Positions 11,762-22,842 of a stretch of 64,000 nt of DNA are shown one piece after another. Every line of letters starts with the position of its first letter. The first letter of the stretch is position 1. Source of the stretch: Aquanectria penicillioides (taxonomy: Eukaryota; Ascomycota; Sordariomycetes; Hypocreales; Nectriaceae); the NCBI GenBank assembly GCA_003415625.1, contig PYIU01000007.1:186001-250000 (forward strand), read 5' to 3'. The position numbers were made by a program, and so were the translations under genes. The notes beneath the pieces are model-generated. The model had not been told where the DNA came from, searched no databases, and was given only the letters and a program-made list of their open reading frames with translations.

Positions 11762-12965
11762 CAGCTCGAGAGGTGGGGAGGTCCATGCACCAAGTGAGAC
11801 TATTGGCGGCCCGATTCAAATCTAGCACGCGCCGAGCCTAGCGAGTTTCTTTCTTGACAAGGGGGTAACACTGTTGTCTTGTGGTAGTACTCCGAATTCA
11901 TTTTATGGCGAACTCAAAGGGTATGATATATTTTAGATCAGGCCAAGCAACTGCTTGAGATCGACAAACCATCCTCTCAACTGCTGGCTTGTTCAGATAA
12001 CACGATTTCCTAAGGCGTGGAAACTGTGAAATGGGAAACCACACCCGTCGACGAGCACGAACCACAGTGACAAAGTGACAAGGGTCGAGCCTAGGCAAGT
12101 CTAATCATTGAGTCTATGGAAGGATTAGACTGAGAAAACATTGAGCTAGACACCCCAGACTTGCTAACCATGAATCAAATAGAGCCTGGGTCACTGAAAC
12201 CGTGCTTCCATATTCCCGAATTAGATATAGTCTATATAGCACGCTCTCTCGCTCCTCTTGAGACATTTGTCTCGTACGGGCTCTGCTTCTCTTTAAGCCA
12301 CGGAACGCATCCAGACTGGGTGTAGGATCATCGATAGATCTCGAATGTTTTTCTTAGAATGACCGCCAGATCTGGATTTGGACGGCTCATGCGGCAGTGG
12401 TAATTTTTCGCTTGTTTGACGCTGCTGAATTTAATCTGGGCTTCTATCATGTGTACGGAGCTCTGGTCCAGCCATGCCTTGCATGTTAGCTTTCTTCAAG
12501 GCTAGCTGTAACGACACAATGAAGGCCTTTGTAAGAAAGGTTGACATGGGGTCGGGCTCGGTTTTAAGACCCAGATTTTAATGTGATTGTTTTTGGTTTC
12601 ATTATTCGGTGACACATGTGACTTTGACTTGGGTTGCGGAGATTAGATGCCGCGAGCTTGTCAAAGCTTCCGATCCAAAGCCTCCGGTGCAGTACCTATC
12701 AAGTCAATTGAAAGCCTCCGAGTTGACTCAAATAAAGCCTCCGAGTCCCTGACATTCGACGAAAGGTCGCAAATCTAGGCCGACGAAAGAGGAATAATTT
12801 AGTGCTGATTAAATATAAAATAAGGACCGGATCTGCCTGCGGATGCTTAACTTGAAGCACTTGGAACGACCTACAATATCTCGGCGTATCTTGGAAGTCT
12901 TTATCATCTTACATTCTATCAGCTTTCTGGGTCATCTTAAGTCGGCCATACATTCAATCATCAGA
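11762..12965. other. Intergenic region and promoter of the SDR gene
   Basis: About 1.2 kb without supported genes. Near its 3' end are four copies of an 'aaagcctccg'-type motif (12663-12743) and, closer to the start codon, an AT-rich 'aaatataaaataag' stretch around 12810 that may serve as a TATA-like element for the gene at 12966. Confidence 0.5.
12663..12743. promoter_or_regulatory. Repeated AAAGCCTCCG motif cluster (CGGAGG sites)
   Basis: The decamer 'aaagcctccg' occurs at 12677, 12711 and 12734, with a one-mismatch copy at 12663. The last two copies extend to 'aaagcctccgagt'. On the other strand the core is CGGAGG, which contains the CGG half-site used by Zn2Cys6 proteins. It lies about 220-300 bp upstream of the SDR start codon. 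A regulatory role is inferred. Confidence 0.45.
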
Positions 12966-13820
12966 ATGAATTCGAGAAGAACCATCCTTATTACGGGCTG
13001 CTCAGACGGCAGCCTGGGTAGTGCGCTGGCACTTGAATTCCACGAGAAAGGATGGCGCGTCTTCGCATCGGCACGCAAAATGACCAAGCTTAAACAGGTT
13101 GAGGCCTCTGGTATTGAAACTTTGCAGCTAGATGTCACTTCCGAAGACTCCATTACAAAGAGTGTCTCTCAGATCCAAAGCTTCACTGGGGGCTCGCTTG
13201 ACGCACTCCTCAACAATGCTGGTGCCGGATACTGCATGCCATTGATGGATGTTGACATTGAAAAGACACGAGAGCTATTTGAGCTTAATGTCTTCTCTTT
13301 GATTAGGGTCACCCGAGCATTCCTCCCGCTTCTCATGGAATCGACCTGCAATCCCATGGTTGTCAATAACACTTCCCTCGCATCATTGACCTTTGGCGGT
13401 CTCCCGCTGTACGGAGCATACAATGCATCAAAAGCTGCTGCTGCAAGCCTCACCGAGTGTTTGCGGTTGGAGCTGGCCCCGTTTGGCGTGAAGGTGATCA
13501 ATATGGTGACAGGCGCTGTCAAGTCGACCTTTTTTGACAACGCCCCCGCAGCTACTCTGCCGCCTAACTCGCTGTACGCAGTTGCAAGGGAAGTTATTGA
13601 GAAGACCATGTCAGGCGAGGATTCTCGTGTTAATGGTGCCGATCCAGGCGAGTGGGCCAAGAGGACCGTTCAGGATCTCACAAAGACGAAACCACCACAT
13701 TGGGTTTCACGAGGAACCTACGCATCGCTGGTACGAATAGCTAATCTTTTGCCGGTTGGAATTTTGGATAGTGCTATAAAACAAAAGGTTGGGCTCGATA
13801 TTCTTGAGCAGAAACTTTAG
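12966..13820 (+). CDS. SDR, 1-acyl-dihydroxyacetone-phosphate reductase (Ayr1)-like
   Basis: A single-exon classical short-chain dehydrogenase of 284 residues. It has the cofactor motif 'TGCSDGSLGSALA' near residue 10, 'NNAGAGY' near 85, and the catalytic 'YGAYNASK' (Tyr-x3-Lys) near 155. The spacing and sequence resemble the Ayr1 group, which reduces 1-acyl-DHAP or related ketones with NADPH at ER or lipid-droplet membranes. In fungi this group is also recruited to secondary metabolism, so the substrate is uncertain. The ATG at 12966 is chosen because it starts right before the Rossmann strand. The open frame extends upstream to 12843 but that part is not like the family. The CGGAGG-type motif cluster sits in its promoter. 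Confidence 0.85.
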   Translation: MNSRRTILITGCSDGSLGSALALEFHEKGWRVFASARKMTKLKQVEASGIETLQLDVTSEDSITKSVSQIQSFTGGSLDALLNNAGAGYCMPLMDVDIEKTRELFELNVFSLIRVTRAFLPLLMESTCNPMVVNNTSLASLTFGGLPLYGAYNASKAAAASLTECLRLELAPFGVKVINMVTGAVKSTFFDNAPAATLPPNSLYAVAREVIEKTMSGEDSRVNGADPGEWAKRTVQDLTKTKPPHWVSRGTYASLVRIANLLPVGILDSAIKQKVGLDILEQKL

Positions 13821-14136
13821 GTGCAGCGAGGAGGCAAAGTTAAGCGATTGTAAGCTGGTGTTCGGGACACTGTATGGAAGTGTTATTTTGGGGTCAAACA
13901 CGAAACAGAAATGGAAACTACTGGCATAATTGTCATTGGGGATGATCGAAAACGCCAAGAATATATCAAGTAGTCATGAAACATCGATTGCCAATTGAGA
14001 GCCCGGTTTGTTGTGGTGGCAAGGGTCGTCAGAGTATCGCCTTGCATCTAGGAACACCCAATTTTCCGTGCCATTGTTCATTTTTTCTTCACCCATTCAA
14101 TATATGTAACATGATACCTGCAAGTACAAGACAAGT

Positions 14137-15330
14137 TTAATAAGAAAACTGCTGGCCCACAAGGTTCTGACTCAACTCCCACAGCCGTTCCGCGTCCACT
14201 GGATCTCGCGCCCAGCTCTGTATTATTTTAGGATCCACCGGATTGCTGTCAACGAGGTACGATCCATTCAGCTCTGAAAGTGTTTCAAGTTAACAATCTG
14301 GACTTATGGTATGAAGAGGATTTCAAAATGAATGATTGTTGTAAAAGGTGCAAAGCAACACGAGAAAATATAATTACCGTGGGAATTTAGAATTGGATGG
14401 AAGGCGGCAAATACGTGCGTTGCGACACCTTGGGATGGGGATTTAAATTGATGCGGCACATCCCAGAAGGATCGGTACCCCAAAGTTCGATCAAGTTGTA
14501 CTAAAAGCGTTCAATAAGCTGCCTGGGTTGTTTAAGAGACTTCTTGGACTCCTTACCGAATTCCTGAATATCTGACATCTCCAGGTTTCGCGCAAGCCCA
14601 GTCTGAATAACACCTGGATGGAGACTCACGGAGACCACGCCTTCCTTTCCAAGCTTCTGCGCAAGCGATACTGAGAACAGCATGTTGGCAGACTTGGATT
14701 GGCCATATGCGATCCATCGATTATAGCTCTTACCATCCTGTACATAAAAGAATTAGAATTAGTCGACTTCATGATTCTGGAGTTCGTCACGCTTACATCA
14801 AAATTCCAGTCTTCAAATCGAGGCGGCCCGAACCGGAATCCACCGCTTGACACGTTGACCACCCTAACAGGCAACTTGGACGCCAAAATCTTTGGCAAGA
14901 GAAGAATAGTTAGAAGGAAATGACCAACATGATTAGTCGCGAATTGTGTCTCGATGCCGTCGCTGGATTTCGAGAATGGGGGAGCCATAATGCCTGCGTT
15001 ATTGAGAATCACATCGATGCGTTGGTCTAGAGACATGATCTTCCCTGCAGCTCTTCGAACTTGGTCCAATGAGCCCAGATCTAGCTCAACAACCCAAGTA
15101 CGGACTTCTGGGGCCACAGCAGAAATTTCTTTGGCTGTTGCTTCGGCCTTTCTTGGATCACGGCTGGCTAGAATGATGCCATGTGGGCCGTACTTAGCAA
15201 CAAGAATGGAAAATGCTGCTCCAAGTCCACCAGGGCTTACACCAGTAACAAGAATGGTCTTATTTTCGATGTGAGATTGGCAATCTGCTGCGAGCTCTTC
15301 AGCTGTTGTACCATAATGATACGAAGTCAT
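14137..15330 (-). CDS. SDR, retinol-dehydrogenase/WW-oxidoreductase-like
   Basis: Four exons (15330-14797, 14737-14557, 14500-14378, 14273-14137) give 324 residues. The Rossmann motif is 'TGVSPGGLGAAFS', followed by 'NNAGIMA' and the catalytic 'YGQSKSANML' (Tyr-x3-Lys). 'HPGVIQTGLARN' follows, as in the large fungal family of NAD(P)-dependent dehydrogenases near retinol dehydrogenases. The substrate is unknown. The three introns (59, 56 and 104 nt) all have GT-AG ends and restore the family sequence, including the terminal 'NGSYLVDSNPVDP'. An alternative ATG six codons upstream (15348) is possible. The gene faces away from the regulator at 16.0 kb, sharing a promoter region of about 700 bp. 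Confidence 0.87.
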
Positions 15331-16039
15331 TTTGAATAGAGTTTGCAATTAAAAGTTTGGGAGCTCGGCGGTTGGATGGACATGCTCCTCAAGGACTGAG
15401 ATTGAATGAGTCTAACATGGGATTCTCTCCAAAACCTTCACCTATTTCTATTTATTTAAGATACAAGGAAAATTGTCCTTGTGAACCTCCTGCTATAAGG
15501 CTTGTCTTGACTATCGCGAACTCAGCTTAATTTCCATGTATTGCTTGCCCAATGCGGGCAGGGACCCTGTTTTGCGTAAATTTTCCTTGCACTGAAACGA
15601 GTTGTTCTACCATGTTGTCAGCCATTCGGGAGCCTTGTTTTGGCAGCCATTCCCCTTTTGATCGAATTTATCACTTTCTTAACCTAGTTAGCGCGTAAGC
15701 CGTGAGATATTGATATCCGAATCATGGATTTGTCAGCTTGCAGGATTCTTGCCGAGCGCTGGTTTAAGACACTACGATGAATCTGGCTGAGTATATTTGT
15801 TTCTTGATTTCCTCGTTCGTTCCTACTGATGGCGTTTACTGCCATGATCTGCCGGCCTCAATCTAAGACCATGAGTCTCGCGGCAGAAATTGTTTTTTCA
15901 CTGGGCAGCGGCCCACATAAGATGCACCATCAAGTTTTCCCTATTTTTGGTGAGACAAGAAAAGCACCTGGCCCCTGGAAAAGAGGCCGGCCTAAAGGAT
16001 GTCAGTCTAATTTTGGTTTCGTATGCCTGGAGTAATCTG
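15331..16039. other. Divergent promoter region between SDR and regulator
   Basis: About 700 bp between head-to-head genes. A short forward frame (15829-16035) contains 'WKRGRPKG', which resembles an AT-hook core (RGRP flanked by basic residues) and might be an upstream exon of the regulator. No splice path could be fixed. Confidence 0.35.
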
Positions 16040-17724
16040 ATGATGATCATAGCCAAAAACAGGGCAGAAAAACACCAAAACGTTGAAAAGTCACATGTTG
16101 CATTCGAATTTGTCAACATCACACAAGAATGCAACGTTATTGATGGAACTTCTCGTGCTATAATTCGCAAACATGTTAAAAGTAACGGAAAATATCAGAT
16201 AGGACATCGAACTAACTCAACGGACAACCGACGGGCATCTCCGGGACGCCTTTTAATAACCGTGGACAATGGCAATTTTCATCCCATTGCAGGCGTGGAC
16301 CCATTTGACAAATCACCTATTAGACTAGAGCCATATATGCATGATCTGCTGCAGTATTGTAGGTGTCTACCTCTGCTCAATTCTCAATTCACGCTCACAT
16401 GTAGGCGAGTCTCGACCTCTGTCTGGAGACAAATATATTCTCTGGAAATGTTAGCGGGATGCAATCCGATTGAAGAATACTGGCTTCCTCTAGCGTTCCA
16501 GGATCCAGCTCTCCTACATTCTCTCATTGGATGCGCGGATGTGTATGCCTTTGGTTACACAGCATTCAATAACAAATCCCGAGGATTGCGACATCTGGGA
16601 ACAGCAATCTCTATCATTAATCAACGTCTCAAGGATAAAAAGGAAATGACATCAATCGGAACACTTGCTGTCATCGCAGGAATAGCCATGCTCGAGGTAA
16701 AAGCCCCCCGATCAATTTCTTGTAGGCACTTGCTAACTGGAGCAGAAAGGAGCAGGCCGTCATCATCACTGGAAAATTCATATGCAGGGTCTCAAGCAGC
16801 TTGTGAATATTCGTGGTCTAGAAAGTCTTTATTCAGAACCAATGGTCCTGAACAAGATTTATCGGTGCGCTACAGACGTTGTTGTTTAGCTCAAGATTGG
16901 GATTTTCAACTAACGCAGGAAATAGTGCCGATCTTTATGGCTCTCTGGACTCTGGGCAGTTGCCGTACTTCGACCGACCATCTTTGCTCCTCCCTGAACT
17001 TTCCCTAGCAAGGCAATTCCAAAGTCACGGATTTAATGAAATCGGCAGCTTATTGAGCCTACATGGAGCTCTTCGCTCTTGCATCTATGGTCTTGAGGAT
17101 ATTGTCCAGTTCTGTGCTTATGGAAACAGTTTCTACAACACAATATCAATTGAACAGAACGGAAATACTAGTTCAATGAAGCACTCGACTGCCACCGAGG
17201 CTGCCCGGGTTCGATACTTGCTCACTGATATTCAATACCAGCTCCTGTCGCTAGACTTTTTTTCAACGTCTAGTGACAGTAATCAAGCCAAGACGTTTGA
17301 GCTGTGTCGTAGAACTCTCATCATTTTTTCACTCACCACGCTGAATGAGCGACCACCCTCAACAGCAGTAGGCCAACGAGTCACAAAAGCATTCCAATCC
17401 GTAGTGAGAGATTGTATATACGGCCCCGAAGATTCCACTCAAGCCCAAGTACCTTCGCTTTGGCCATATCCTCTTCCAATAGAGTTTCATCTTTGGTCAT
17501 TTTCTCTTGCGGCGACTCTTGCTGTGGCCACAAACGCCGACACAAAATGCTGGCTACTGCAGAAAGTAGTGGAGATTTTGTCTTGCCATGGCAAAATATT
17601 CAACTTGACTGACTTTAAATCCTGCTTGAGACGTTATTTGTGGGTATCTAGAATTCATAATCAAAGCGCAGAGGAGTTGTGGTCAGAGATTATCGACATG
17701 AAGCTGGAAGATAGACAGGTTTAG
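16040..17724 (+). CDS. Fungal transcription factor domain protein (PF11951-type), no zinc cluster seen
   Basis: Exons 16040-16696, 16746-16864 and 16926-17724 give about 524 residues. The opening 'VAFEFVNITQ' and the later 'MLAGCNPIEEYWLPLAFQDPALLHS' match the C-terminal activation/ligand domain of fungal regulators. 'IHMQGLKQLVNIRGL' and 'RADLYGSLDSGQLPYFDRP' belong to the same domain. Intron 2 must end at the AG at 16925 to keep the conserved 'RADLYGS' reading. No Zn2Cys6 motif is visible upstream, as in many members that start directly with the FEFVN-type segment. The N-terminus (first ATG 16040) is uncertain. The protein is probably a nuclear regulator; whether it controls the neighbouring SDR genes is inference. 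Confidence 0.75.
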
Positions 17725-18107
17725 GTGTGAGAGTCGATGTCATTGATAGGTACAAGATAGAAACACAGAAAAGGATGTAGTGGATTCTATTTACATTCAT
17801 GTCCTGAAGTAACCAGGTTGTTGTTTATGATTCTAGCCGAGGGCATTAGTGATCCTGGCGAAATCGATAAGCCATTTCAACACATGTTTCTAGCTGGCAC
17901 GTGGCCATGCAATCTCTTGGATCAAATTGGCCTTGACATGGCAGCATCTATTGAACATACATACACCCAATAGAGTCATCTAGATGGATCACTGACTGTT
18001 GAGTGGCTGCGCCAAACATACTTGTCCTAGGGAAGACTCGGGGGAAAGATGGAAAAGAGGGGATTCGATCAGGTAATTGGCCCCCTTGAAACAAAATAGT
18101 TCTTTAT
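17725..18107. other. Short intergenic region
   Basis: Nothing recognisable was found between the regulator stop and the YWTD relic. Confidence 0.4.
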
Positions 18108-19480
18108 TTGGAAGACTCATCAATGGAAGCTCAAGAAATCTTCTCAACGCCCGGATTTAGTCCAAGCCCCATGCTCTATGTCTCGGACGGTGGTGTTGAC
18201 GAAAACCTCAAGTCTATCAATCAAGTTGCAACAAATAGCAGAATAGTTCGCGTATATGTGGATATCGGTAATCATTCTAATGTTATCGATTGTCTGGGTC
18301 TAGTCTTTATATGAATTTCTTGATTTTGTCTTTATTTTTATGATTGCCTTGCCACCTAAAGCATCTGATCAGATGCTTTACCACACAATTGGGTAGTTCG
18401 CAGATGCCTAGCTGTGCTGATGGATGGAGTCATTGTTAGCATACCCTATACCCAATAGCTCTGGGCGGGGTGTTTGTTTTGGGTTGGGGTGACCCTTCCT
18501 ACCAACAAAATAGATTTCTCCCACTCCCCGAATCGCATGTTCTAGACAAACATGGGCCAAGCACCTGGCCCTGCGACGGATCCAGCACGTCTAGCAAGCT
18601 GGATGGTACGGATATTTAGACTTCAATCAGCGAAGGAAGAGTTCACACCCCGAAATGATTAGTCGTTGTTGAAAAACACCGGTAAGTATACTTTTCCGAT
18701 CGGGAGGGAATGAGCGTTCATCGACGTGATCTCGATGGGGAATAGCCATGAATTCTTGGTTCGGCGATGTTCGGAGACATTGATGTGACACAGTGGTGTG
18801 TTGGCATTCCTGTGGATGTCGAGGCAGGGAAGCTCTATTGGACACAAAAAGGACCCAGCAAGGGCGGGATATCACAAGCATGAGGGATGGAATTAAGGTC
18901 ATCGAAGAGCTTGATTTCCAGCTAATTGAAGGGAAAGAGGTAGTTATTTTATACTCGGGATAGTTGATATCCCTTTCCTAGGTTTTGGGGGCTTATCCAT
19001 TAGAGGTCTGGCAGCCAGACATACCGGCCGAAGCGAGGTTCCTTTCCTAGCTAGTCACCTGCGGTAGTGACTGTGCTATTCAACCTTATTATTGTGATAC
19101 GGGAAAAGGCACATCCTTTGCGCAGGGATCCAAGTTCCCGATGGGAAACAGCAGATACACGACGTGATACTGAACTCTCGATGGAAAATTTGCCCGAGCC
19201 TGTCCACCTTGATCTTGATGGAGGGACCAAAATTCTTTCTTTTTGGACTGATGGAGGCGAACATTCCAAAGGTTGCTCGCTGAATCGCGTTTCTATCAGG
19301 AATAATTTAAGGAGAGTGGTTCCAGAAGTTATTTTGAGATACTTTAAAGAGCCTTTAGGTGTCAAGATCGATCCTATCTAGCGTCAGGCATATGTGACTG
19401 ACTTGGGTGGAAGTCTGGTTTAAGTGGATCTGGTCACAGGGAGAAACGGACCATTTTTAAAAGTTCCGAGAGTTCCACCG
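18108..19480 (+). pseudogene. YWTD-type beta-propeller protein relic
   Basis: Scattered pieces of a fungal LDL-receptor-repeat-like (YWTD/SMP) propeller appear in order but in different frames with stops. They are an N-terminal-like 'LYVSDGG' (about 18170), 'NMGQAP' and 'HTPK' (18550-18660), a degraded 'DREGM' (about 18700), and '[12 protein letters not shown]' (about 18835-18870). 'LPEPVHLDLDGG' (about 19190-19220), 'RYFKEPLGVKIDP' (about 19340) and 'VTDLGGSLV' (about 19395-19420) follow. Intact homologues are about 300 residues and form an intracellular propeller of unknown substrate. Here no frame exceeds about 100 residues, and a dispersed repeat (18360-18517) interrupts the N-terminal half. 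It is clearly non-functional. Confidence 0.7.
18360..18517. repeat. Dispersed repeat, copy 2 (inside YWTD relic)
   Basis: This is the partner of 5830-5979. It begins with the perfect 18-bp palindrome 'agcatctgatcagatgct' and shares 'gttcgcag', 'taccctataccc', 'tctgggcggggtgt', 'tgttttgg' and 'accaacaaa' in the same order and orientation. Copy 1 differs in the palindrome by C to T, the type of change RIP makes. No coding capacity is seen. Confidence 0.6.
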
Positions 19481-19655
19481 GTTTAACAATTGGGCCTTGT
19501 TTCTACTGAAGATTATCTAAAAGGCAATGCCTTAACTAAAGAATCCTGGTATTTCAATCATCTAGTGGTGTTGGAGCCCAAGGGAATGGCCAGTCCCGAC
19601 AACACGAATCCAGAACTGGAGAGATTGTTCCAGTGATAAAAAGCATTTGCGCACA

Positions 19656-20749
19656 TCAGTGGAGCACTGTTGACCAGTCTTCACATTTAATATAATCCTC
19701 CATCGATGTCAAGGGAAGAGTAAGTTCAAGCTGTAAATGATTAGCCCGCAGTCTTGCAAAGTAGTTAAAAACTTACCTGATCGGGAGTTAAAACATCTGG
19801 ATCTCCACCGGTATACCCAAACTCCTCAACGAAGTCGAAGGCATCCTGCAATTCTTCCTTGAGTGGTTCTGGGACATTTTGGAACATCTCATCGCCAGAA
19901 ACCTGCTGATACCTCGCAGTTACGCCGAGAGTGTCGCCCCAGAGCGTTGTCCATTCTGCGTAGGACATGATCCCCGAGGTTCCTAAAAGATCCTTTCCCG
20001 GAGCAGCGTCGACTAGTGCCTTGACATATGTTCCTGTATCACGGTCCGCTACCACGAATGGGAATTTGACATCTGGGCCAATAGTCCTCTGAACCAAAAA
20101 GCTACCATCGGCCTGTTTCTGGGGAGCCACAGCAGGGAAGGCTTTCCAATTGGTGACATAATGACCAATCTGCAAAGTGCTCATCCGTGCTGCAAGATCC
20201 GGGAATTGAGATTTAATAACTCTGATCATCTCTGCCTTGCTGTCGTAGTGATATACGGCAGTGTATTTGCCTCTACTCCATTTTCGGGCTTCAGCCAGCG
20301 ATGAGAGCACGAAGCGCTCGAGTGTCTTGAGAACCACAGGTGATGCTGCAGCCTCTGCGATGTTGATACCTTGTGCAACTTCCAGGTCGTAGGCATGCTC
20401 CTTGGGATTGCGACCTTCGGGCAAGTCCGTTGATGTCAATGAATTTCGCAGATGGAGAAAGAAGTCTGTGTTAGCGAAGATGACACATGCACCCTCAAAC
20501 GCAAGGAGTAACGATTGCTTGTCATCAAAGTCCGCCTTCACAATCTCAATGCCACTTTCTGCCAATGCGCGCGCAGCATCACTCTCGGGATTTCGAGTAA
20601 TGCCTCGAACTTGCCATCCTGGGAAGTCGAGGAATGTGCGGGCAACAGACGAGCCCTGCAACGTTTAGTCTCTACTCGACTTAGACTGGGCAGAAGGGCT
20701 TTCCTACCTGATTGCCCGTGACACCAGTGACAACTATAAGCTTCTCCAT
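19656..20749 (-). CDS. NmrA-like NAD(P)-binding protein
   Basis: Exons 20749-20708, 20655-19777 and 19730-19656 give 331 residues. The short first exon encodes 'MEKLIVVTGVTGNQ', the NmrA-type glycine motif. After splicing it continues as 'GSSVARTFLDFPGWQVRGIT', 'KADFDDKQSL' and 'VIFANTDFF'. The family (atypical SDR) includes redox-sensing negative regulators such as NmrA and HSCARG, and enzymes of isoflavone-reductase type; it lacks the usual Tyr-x3-Lys. The third exon ends in 'LTSMEDYIKCEDW', resembling the usual terminus. All introns are 46-52 nt. It may act as a cofactor-responsive regulator or an enzyme of the adjacent decayed cluster. Confidence 0.88.
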
Positions 20750-21636
20750 TTTAATGTTTTCTTAAGATTGAAGGAGTAGGATGAGAATGCAGAATAAAAC
20801 TGATGAATGGCCTAGGAGATCTCAATACGGCCTTCTTTCATCATGCTCTTATACTCTCGGATTGCGAGCCGTATTCCGTCAATTTTGTTATTAGCCTGGA
20901 TCTTTCGGATCGTTTCCCACATATCTTTCGGAAAATTGAATCAGCCATTGGACAGTTCGGACAATGCGGTCGAATAGATTTCCGGTACATGGTGCGGACA
21001 TGGTTCGGATGAGATTCGGACGAGTAGCGGACTAACGAACCAATCATGACACTTGTAGCATCTTGGTCATTCGACGTTGACGACGGTGGATGAACATTGT
21101 GGCCGAATTTACTAATGATTGGGACATTTGGTGCCTGGTTTCAGCATAGCGTAGAGAGAAGTGCGAAAACCGGTAAATTAGAGTGAACGTATCGAAATCG
21201 CTCGCATCATCATGCAAGTTGGCTCACGCGCTGCAGCCCTACCAGTGTTAGCATAGTGCTTCACAACAGCCACGAGCAGGGCTTAGGCGGGGACCCTGAA
21301 AGTATTACGAGTTTACAACCCCGGAAGACAATGGTGCCATGACGAACGGCAGCGATAAATGTCGGACCTTTTTGTGGCAAGCATTCAGATTGTTGATTGG
21401 GGTTGACAACTGATGGCATTGAATTAGACATAATAGGGGGTACTGGACCCATAGACAACCTTCATATGCATCTGGAGGCTCGGTGACGTTACATTGGAAA
21501 TTTATGTCTCCACAACTATCAGAGTCTGCCTAACACAGAGCGTGTAGATCCCTCCTCATCGTTCAAGTTGGGTATTCTGTTATCGTAGTAATATATTTAA
21601 TACGATGAAGGGTGGGTAACGCATAGTGCCCGAAAA
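20750..21636. other. Intergenic region with clustered CGG motifs
   Basis: About 890 bp between the NmrA-like start and the 3' end of the ankyrin gene. From about 20890 to 21020 there are many 'tcgga' or 'gcgga' words (for example near 20956, 20989, 21002, 21016), dense in CGG half-sites. No gene is supported. Confidence 0.4.
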
Positions 21637-22842
21637 CTACTCAAGACTCTGTGCGGTAGTGGCACAAACCAAGGCATCAATCGCCTCGTCGGTGCTGTGG
21701 CGCCTCCTCACCTTCTCCACCAACTCGTACACAACACTTGGATCGCTAGGCCCACAGTCTGGTATCGAATACATCATGGGTTCATATGCCCTCCCGCCCA
21801 GGGCGTTTGGGTCCGCTCCCCGTTCCAACAGCCACCCTGCAAACTCCCAGTCCTGCGCCGCGCAAGCGATGATGAACGGTGTCATGTCCTCGGACCTGTT
21901 TTGCGTATCGATCGTATCAGAGAATGTCACCTCCCTAGCATCATTTATGCCTGCAACTCTCGACGCGAGTAGATATTCAGCCACCGCGCGTCTCTGGCTA
22001 AACTTTGAGCCTCTCAATGGATTCCCTTGCCATTGCGCTACGCAGTGGAGCGGGTATGCGTAGGCGGGTTCCGCGCCGTGATCCACAAGTAGGCCAATAA
22101 TTTCGGGGTCCTTCCAATAGACGGAGGCATTGAGGACTACGCCACAGCGGCGATCCAAAGCTTCAACATCGTATATCCCCAAATTTAGGCGGCTGAGGTT
22201 GGGATCCGCGCCGTGGGATAATAAGAGGGCTAGCAGTGGCTTGTTGGGGAGAGAGTCGAGAAGCGGAACTTTGGGGAGGCTGACAAACGCCCGATTCCCG
22301 TTCCACAGTTGGTTCGGATGCCAGCCAAACTCCAGAAACACCTGCACCACGGGCAGTGGATCTTCCCTATCGCGGTCGAAGAGGCTAACATCCCGGAACG
22401 ACGATGCATGTCCAGACCGCAGAAAGACACCGTCATGTAGAGAGGTGCCCTGTTCAAGGAGATAGCGAGCCACGGCAGGCTGGATGCCAAAGGATGCTAT
22501 TTCAAGTCCGTACTGGCGCACAGCTTGACTTGGGCTACAGTCTTGGACGAATGCCACAACTTGTGGCATCAGACCCAGTTCGCATGCTGCGTAAAACTGG
22601 ATCTCTCGATCGTCTTGTCCAATTAAATTTGCCGTTACGACGTATTCTGGCCTCCGAAGACGCGGAGGCAAGTCTGGGAGAGTATCGTCATGAGGTACGA
22701 GATTCTGTCGAACCCGCATTGCGACTGTTTCCGGGGGCATCTTGGTTCCAAACTTGGTCTCGTACTCGCGGCGGACGGCGTGAAGCTGCTCCACCTGGGC
22801 AATGTTCTTGCGGATAGCGTCGAGCACCTCCGGATGATCCAT
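21637..22842 (-). CDS. Ankyrin-repeat protein
   Basis: An intronless reverse-strand gene of about 401 residues from the ATG at 22842 ('MDHPEVLDAIRKN'); an ATG 11 codons upstream (22875) is also open. Degenerate ankyrin repeats are visible through their 'LLSHGADPN', 'LLVDHGAEP' and 'LLERGADPNALGG' signatures, with 'VVAFVQDCSPSQA' and 'ARYLLEQGTSL' earlier. Such proteins serve as interaction scaffolds; no catalytic domain is attached. The first 90 residues are Arg- and Glu-rich and match nothing. A 12-bp direct repeat (22945-22956 and 22967-22978) lies about 100-135 bp upstream of the start. Confidence 0.82.
   Translation of the reverse strand: MDHPEVLDAIRKNIAQVEQLHAVRREYETKFGTKMPPETVAMRVRQNLVPHDDTLPDLPPRLRRPEYVVTANLIGQDDREIQFYAACELGLMPQVVAFVQDCSPSQAVRQYGLEIASFGIQPAVARYLLEQGTSLHDGVFLRSGHASSFRDVSLFDRDREDPLPVVQVFLEFGWHPNQLWNGNRAFVSLPKVPLLDSLPNKPLLALLLSHGADPNLSRLNLGIYDVEALDRRCGVVLNASVYWKDPEIIGLLVDHGAEPAYAYPLHCVAQWQGNPLRGSKFSQRRAVAEYLLASRVAGINDAREVTFSDTIDTQNRSEDMTPFIIACAAQDWEFAGWLLERGADPNALGGRAYEPMMYSIPDCGPSDPSVVYELVEKVRRRHSTDEAIDALVCATTAQSLE

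Noticed and set aside
13169..13660. 163-codon reverse-strand frame
   Set aside because: Antisense to the Ayr1-like SDR gene and without a family match.
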